Origin: Flabesymbios commensalis | Taxonomy: Eukaryota > Annelida > Polychaeta > Terebellida > Flabelligeridae | Direction: 5' to 3' | NCBI GenBank assembly: GCA_964017125.1 | Contig: OZ024912.1 | Span: forward strand, 64,958,390 to 65,022,389 | DNA length: 64,000 nucleotides | Shown here: piece after piece, positions 58,921-64,000 of the stretch | Layout: each line of letters opens with the position of its first letter | Numbering within the stretch: position 1 is the first letter of the stretch | Position numbers and translations under genes: made by a program | Notes under the pieces: generated by a model | The model's input: the letters and a program-made list of their open reading frames with translations, nothing else | Database searches by the model: none | Told to the model about the DNA's origin: nothing

Positions 58921-59530
58921 CTAATGAAGGACACTCCTGCTATGATAGACCAGATAGTGACCACCCTTCATAAAGACACATTGCTTTGAGAAACAGAATG
59001 ATAGCGTGTCCAACAGTATTGGTACATTATAATTTGTTATGAAGTAAACGACTATTTGTTTGAATACAGTACTATTAGAGACCACATGATTGTAATCTTT
59101 TATAAACACCCCTTTTGAACACATGGTAAGGCCTACTACCCAGTAAACACAAACATTTATTTAACATTTTTACAGTGTTGGTCCAACGTCGAAGGCGTTG
59201 TACGTTGTTTCGCACAGTACGCTATGATTTGTAGACCCACCTTTATCAAAACACAGTGCTATGAGGAGCCACAATCACATGATTGTGTCTGCCACAGTAC
59301 ACTATAACCTGCTTGTACATGCCCACCTTAGACTCGGATGTCATTTAGTTCATCATAGACCGGTATAGTAACGTTAGTAGACTCCTGGCAAGGACTCTAG
59401 CGTGCGTGTCAGCCAGTGGCTATCGTGATTCAGACAATATGATTGTGACTCCTACAGTACGGTGCATCATAACCTGCCATGAATGACCACCATTATAATT
59501 AGTGTGTGCTAGGAGTCGCATATATAGTGA
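58921..59530 (+). repeat. Highly diverged ~230-bp tandem repeat, about three units
   Basis: Blocks like ACATGATTGT, CCTACAGTACRCTATAA, CCTGCCATGAATGACCACC and GTGCTAGGAGTC-type words recur in the same order near 58960-59110, 59200-59330 and 59400-59515. A family P fragment lies near 59140-59200. Confidence 0.4.
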
Positions 59531-62273
59531 TAAATTAGATCATTTTTCCTGTCACCACCCTTAAATTGCAAAGGAGTTTCTGGCCATAATGAAATACTCT
59601 AATCTAAAAAGACTATAAGTATAAAACGTTTCCTTTTTTGACAGGAGTGGTGATCTCTTATATCAGACAGTGTTGGTATGTGATCGAATCTGATTAGTAA
59701 TACAAAACATGGATACTACAAAACATGTTTAACCATTTCAACAAACTCACATTTCGCTATTTGCTTTTGTTTGATTTATGTTTGAAGATACTCAATGGAG
59801 TGTGGCATCAATTGTGAAACTGCTGTGAAACGTGCTATTTTAATAAATATTTACTGATTGTTTTAGTGTGTATATTGAGCTGTTAGCAGGCTGATCTGAG
59901 GCTTTTTAATGCCTTTGTTTTCTGTTGTTGTGAGAGTTGAACACTGTTTTTTTACACCAGTAGTGGAGGTGTAAGATATATAACGTTATGTAACCATGTG
60001 ACACAAAACATACATGAATAACAAAAACAATTTAAGTGCAAAAGTACAACCAGGGGCCGGTTACTGTGACCATGTTAAACGTCAAGTTGAAATATATCAG
60101 AATATCAATACATGTCTTTAAGTATACATGTATACTGCATTAATATTTAAATAAGCTCTTGGTCACACAAACTGGCCCTTGCAGATTTTGAACTCGTTAT
60201 ATCCGAACAAATGTTTGAACAAAGATATATTTATAGGGCATTTATACTGTATACTTGTCAACTGCTCAACCCGGTGTGTAAGATGTAGTCACTCGGTTAT
60301 AAGCGAGAAGTTGTATCTATGGATGCAAGCTTGGATAGTATATGTTTCACAATTTCAGATATGATATTTAGAAACAGGTATATGATGTATAGCCTACTTA
60401 TAATATTCGCTTTTGAATAAATTGTTAACTTTGTATAAGCAAAAGCTCAAACGTCACTGACAAGCAATATATTTTCCATGCTATTTCAGAAATTCCAGTA
60501 TGGGATACGATAATTAAATTGGCAACTACACATTCCATTCCAAGTAGAGATTCAAGTGGTTGCATGTATGATATGTTCCTTAAATCTAAGGAGTGTGGTG
60601 TGAGTGTAATGCTTTAATCTGGGAAATTTCAGATCTGAGCAAAAATATCGTACCAAGGTATGTACTTGAGAACCAGAAATCGAAAAGAAAGTGTGTAGTA
60701 GCATATTCTCTATGCATGTTTCCATTTGTCTCATTCTCAGTTTCTTTAGAATTTGTGATTCTGTCGGAGGAATGTCCATAGTGTCCTGTGTGGTTGACTA
60801 ACAATGCCATGTCAATTTGACAATGTGACGGTTGATGTATCAGCCTATGTCCAGAATTACATGATGACATATATGACGGCCTTCTTAAAATACATAAGCC
60901 ATCACATTCTCCACACATTGATGTCGCTTAGATCATTGACATTGCTTGTAGGTCTATGCATAGATCAACCTCCTTTGCCATAATCTCTCACGTCAGAATG
61001 GCCCCTCGCTCCGAGATTAACATGATTGTATTCATGTGAGCTCTTTATGTTCCAAAGTTAGCTTTTCTATTCACCTGTTAGCTGGTTTGTGTGTATAAGC
61101 ATAACAAATTATAGATCTGATTACGTGAGCTTGTGAGGGTCTTCCCAGAACAGAATATTGAGGAACTGAAATATTTTACCATTGGAAACGAAACTACAGC
61201 CTTTAAAGCCAGCACCAGCATTTAAAGCCAGATTTCTGCAATCTTCTCAAGCTGTGCTGCGCTTGCCACAGACCCCCCCCCCCCCCCCGTGGAGTGATAG
61301 CACAATAGTGCGTTTGGCCACGGATTATGCAGATACATAATTATTTCCTAATTATTTCCCAACCCTTTTGGTTTTGATGCAAGGAAATAATCAGCGCAGA
61401 CATGATGTAATCATTATTGTATACTACTTGTGTTTCAAAAAATAAGCAGGGTTTATACAACACTGATGTAGAGTATGCATTATAATTCTACGTTGTTGTG
61501 AACCAATGGTACTGGACCAATGTTTCACGATTGTATTTTTACACAATTGGAGAGAAGAAATCCATTTTATATCATATTTGCCAGGGATCAATTCGTTGTG
61601 CCTTCAAATTGTTGTTGACACGTGTGCTGTCCACTTGTGTATACATGTATATTATGATGTGATAATATTTGGAATAAATCTATTGCAAGGTTTAGGCATT
61701 GCTTAAGCCACGATGTTTCAAATGTTTTGTTAGATTGTTATAAATGGATGGTGCAGGTAGAGGTAGAGTAATATTACACTTTAATAGGTTTTTTTATCCT
61801 ATATTGAAATACTGATTAAAGAGATGCACATATTTTTTGTTTGTGTATTCTGTCAATATTTCTAAAACAGCGCAAAATCCTCGAGCTTATAGATATTATT
61901 CAACGTCAGAAACGAGCGGTCTGGCAAGCAGACATGGGAGATAAATTGCTCTGCCCCGACCAGGGGAAAATATTAAGACCAATAATTAAATGGAGAAGCC
62001 AAGACCCCCCAGAAGCTGACAGCTTTTAGATTGCCTCATTTGAAATCTGAGCAGTTTGAAGGGTTATTATTTTCATTTTCGAGATATTTTTAAATTGTTG
62101 ACAAATCAGACCCCCCCCCTAAATTTTTGTTGAAGAACTCCCGCTGACGTCACTTCAGGCAGCGACATAGAAGCGTTTTAGTACGGGTCCCCCGGTCGTA
62201 GTTCATTTAAAATGGTTTACCTATATTCATCTAAAAAAAAGTATGTATTACGTTCAAATAAACGAATCATTTT
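59531..62273. other. Intergenic DNA, no gene
   Basis: About 2.7 kb of AT-rich sequence. A run of 16 C lies at 61273-61288 and shorter C runs near 62111. Frames at 60179, 60586 (minus), 61506 and 61841 lack recognisable domains or splice context. Nothing supported. Confidence 0.4.
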
Positions 62274-62504
62274 ATGACAGCCTTTGACATAAAGCAAAGA
62301 AGAACTAAATTCAAATACAAGCTAGAATTTGAATTTGGTGATGTCATAGCCTGCGTAGATAGGGTACATATAATTATATGTTCTGGCGACAAAAACCGAC
62401 TAATTCTAGTGCCTGAAAATCTGTTGAACATTATTTTTTTAAATAAGGGAAGAACCGCAGTGGAGGATGCAGTGGCACAGGCGATACGCCACCTATTTAT
62501 TTAA
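62274..62504 (+). other. 76-codon open frame with adjacent AATAAA and A-run, unknown
   Basis: The frame contains FKYKLEFEFGDVIACVDRVH, then ICSGDKNRLILVPENLL and AVEDAVAQAIRHLF, which looks more protein-like than its neighbours. AATAAA (62514-62519) and eight A follow the stop within 25 bases. That pattern would fit the 3' end of a retroposed sequence or a small gene. I recognise no family. Chance remains possible. Confidence 0.22.
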
Positions 62505-62850
62505 ATTACCCTAAATAAACAAAAAAAAGCAAGTACCCTTTTTTCAGATCATGGATCTGCTCCTAACACCACAGTTATTGCATAAAACATGTTTATGAAA
62601 ACACTTTACTAGATATGACTGTTAAAACTAAAGTGATTACTCTCTTGGGATTTTTTCAATGACCGCTAAGTTTCTACTAAATGAGATACATGGACTATTT
62701 TTTACAATTCATAGCGACCAATGAAGAAATATCTTCTCACAGCCTTCTTTTAATTTATTTACACATACCCTATTATGTAGCACAACTTCAGATGGGACAC
62801 CTTCAGCACGAGGTAAAAGTGATCTTTTTTACAGGTTATGTATGCTTTTT

Positions 62851-63060
62851 AGCCCACCTTTCAAAAGGTGGGCTATTGCAATTGAAGTTCGGTGTCGTCG
62901 TTGGCAACTCATCAGTTTCGTCAATTACAGGAACCCAGTTCCGTCGATTACAGGAAACCAGTTTCGTTTCGTCAGTCGTTTCGTCGAATACAGGAAGCCA
63001 GTTTCGTTCCGTCTAGTTTCGTCAGCTTCTTTTCGTTTCGTCGATTACAGAAAGCCCTAT
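62851..63060 (+). repeat. Hairpin-headed repeat followed by a TTTCGTCGATTACAGG tandem
   Basis: AGCCCACCTT and AAGGTGGGCT (62851-62860, 62865-62874) form a perfect 10-bp stem with TCAA loop, preceded by TTTTT and followed by ATTG, the same layout as the hairpin at 9492. From 62910 a degenerate tandem of about 30-50 bases (TTTCGTCGATTACAGGAAG) runs for about four units. Right end not established; a TTTCAAGAGGTGG word near 63194 resembles the hairpin arm. Confidence 0.5.
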
Positions 63061-63460
63061 AGGCAGGCCTAACATTATTCGAAAAACAGCGATAAAAAAA
63101 ATTGTAAACCACACTTTGATAGGCATATAGCTTGATAATATTAGGCCCACTGGAATAAACATGAGATGGCCCACCTACATAGCATTAAACAGCTTTCAAG
63201 AGGTGGACCGGGAAACGAGGGATCAGGTTTGAAGATATGCTCTATTATGTGCCCCAGCGATTCACTGTGCCCCAACCAATGTAATTCACTGTACCCCAGT
63301 GAGATATTCATTTTGTAAATGATGTTTCTCATAGTGTATTATAAGTTATAGGTGTTTCTTTTTAAATGTTTTATTTGTTAAAAAATCAAACCTCCCAGTA
63401 AAAAAGGTGTTATGAACATTATCAAGCAATTTATGTGAATTGGGTAGCCTATATGTCATC
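63061..63460. other. Intergenic DNA, no gene
   Basis: ATTCACTGTGCCCCA-type words occur three times near 63250-63300. No gene. Confidence 0.4.
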
Positions 63461-63479
63461 TCCATACGAGGGTATTGAT

Positions 63480-64000
63480 ATGTCGGTAATGTGTGTGGAG
63501 TGATGTGTCGTCTGGTGGTCGTCTGGACATTGTGTTGTGGATAGTTGTGAATGGTGGTGCATGGTTGTAGTGATTGTAGGTTCTGACATGGTGATTGTTG
63601 TTGGTGTTGCATTGTGGTGGTGACTGTGGGAGGTGATTATGGTTGGTGCTGCATTGTGGTGGTGATTGTGGGAGGTGATGTAGTGGATGTGGTTGGTGTT
63701 GCATAGTGGTGGTGATTGTGGGAGATAATGTGGTTGGTGGTATATGGTGGTAGTGATTGTGAGAGGTGGTTGTGGTTGGTGGTGCATAGTGGTGGTGATT
63801 GTGGGAGGTTATTGTGGATGGTGGTGCATAGTGATGGTGATGGGGGAGGTGATGTAGTGAATTTGGTTGGTGGTGCATAGTGGTGGTGATTGTGGGAGCT
63901 AATTATGGCTGGTGGTGAATGGTGGTGGTGATTGTGGGAGGTGATTGTGGATGGTGATGCATGGTGGTGGTGATTGTGGGAGGTAATGTGGTTGGTGGTG
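63480..64000 (+). repeat. GT-rich minisatellite, ~42-50-bp unit, running off the window
   Basis: GGTGATTGTGGGAGG and variants recur at about 63621, 63663, 63713, 63753, 63795, 63838, 63883, 63929 and 63972, separated by TGGTTGGTGGTGCATAGTGG-like spacers. Strong strand asymmetry (no C-rich blocks). Minus-strand His/Pro/Thr-rich frames are artefacts. The right end is outside the window. Confidence 0.9.

Noticed and set aside
63346-63878. His/Pro/Thr-rich minus-strand frames up to 140 codons
   Set aside because: Produced by the GT-rich minisatellite.

Overview
This is an animal nuclear sequence. It is AT-rich, has spliced genes with very long introns, contains no bacterial-style operons, and is crowded with transposable elements. 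Frequent TAGGCCTA-type words, a 5S-derived SINE, an L2/CR1-like LINE tail and a MULE of the kind common in marine invertebrates suggest an invertebrate deuterostome, most likely an echinoderm and possibly a hemichordate. The taxon is an inference, not something the sequence proves.

The one host gene I can reconstruct with confidence is a complete FKBP11-type peptidyl-prolyl isomerase on the + strand. Six coding exons (22589-22696, 26210-26272, 40524-40614, 46886-46919, 52868-52938, 57137-57348) join to 579 nt, giving a 192-residue protein with a signal peptide, one FKBP domain, one C-terminal membrane segment and a basic tail. Every intron has GT...AG ends. The coding sequence is spread over 34.8 kb because the introns are full of mobile DNA.

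Layout: 1-6.8 kb is repeat-rich DNA with small palindromic elements. 6.8-12.5 kb holds a dispersed repeat (family F), a 5'-truncated LINE, a 21-bp minisatellite and a hairpin-headed element carrying a ~145-bp satellite. 14.0-15.0 kb is an array rich in the word GCTAACGTGAC. 15.0-19.9 kb is a decayed Mutator-like transposon, complete with 55-bp TIRs and a 9-bp target duplication. 20.6-22.1 kb is a 1.4-kb non-autonomous element (B) studded with CTCTCCATAACG. 22.6-57.3 kb is FKBP11. Its introns hold a 2-kb TIR element (C) with a nested 5S-derived SINE, a related array (D), family F copies, a composite with inverted arms (H), and two near-identical 4.6- and 5.1-kb TIR elements (E1, E2) on either side of exon 3. 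They also hold a PIF/Harbinger-like MITE, a 116-bp palindrome, a TA-flanked MITE and a 421-bp tetranucleotide tract. 57.3-64 kb is 3' flank with no recognisable gene and ends in a GT-rich minisatellite that leaves the window.

The most interesting pattern is that several unrelated elements (A, B, C/D, E) share one design: no visible transposase, and one 11-17-bp word scattered through the body, usually in both orientations. Three of them have clear TIRs, and two of those have 4-bp AT-rich target duplications. They may be non-autonomous DNA transposons with dispersed transposase-binding sites. A second curiosity is a minus-strand mini-gene candidate inside intron 5 (54030-54276) with a TATA box, a 61-codon frame and a polyadenylation signal that overlaps the stop codon.
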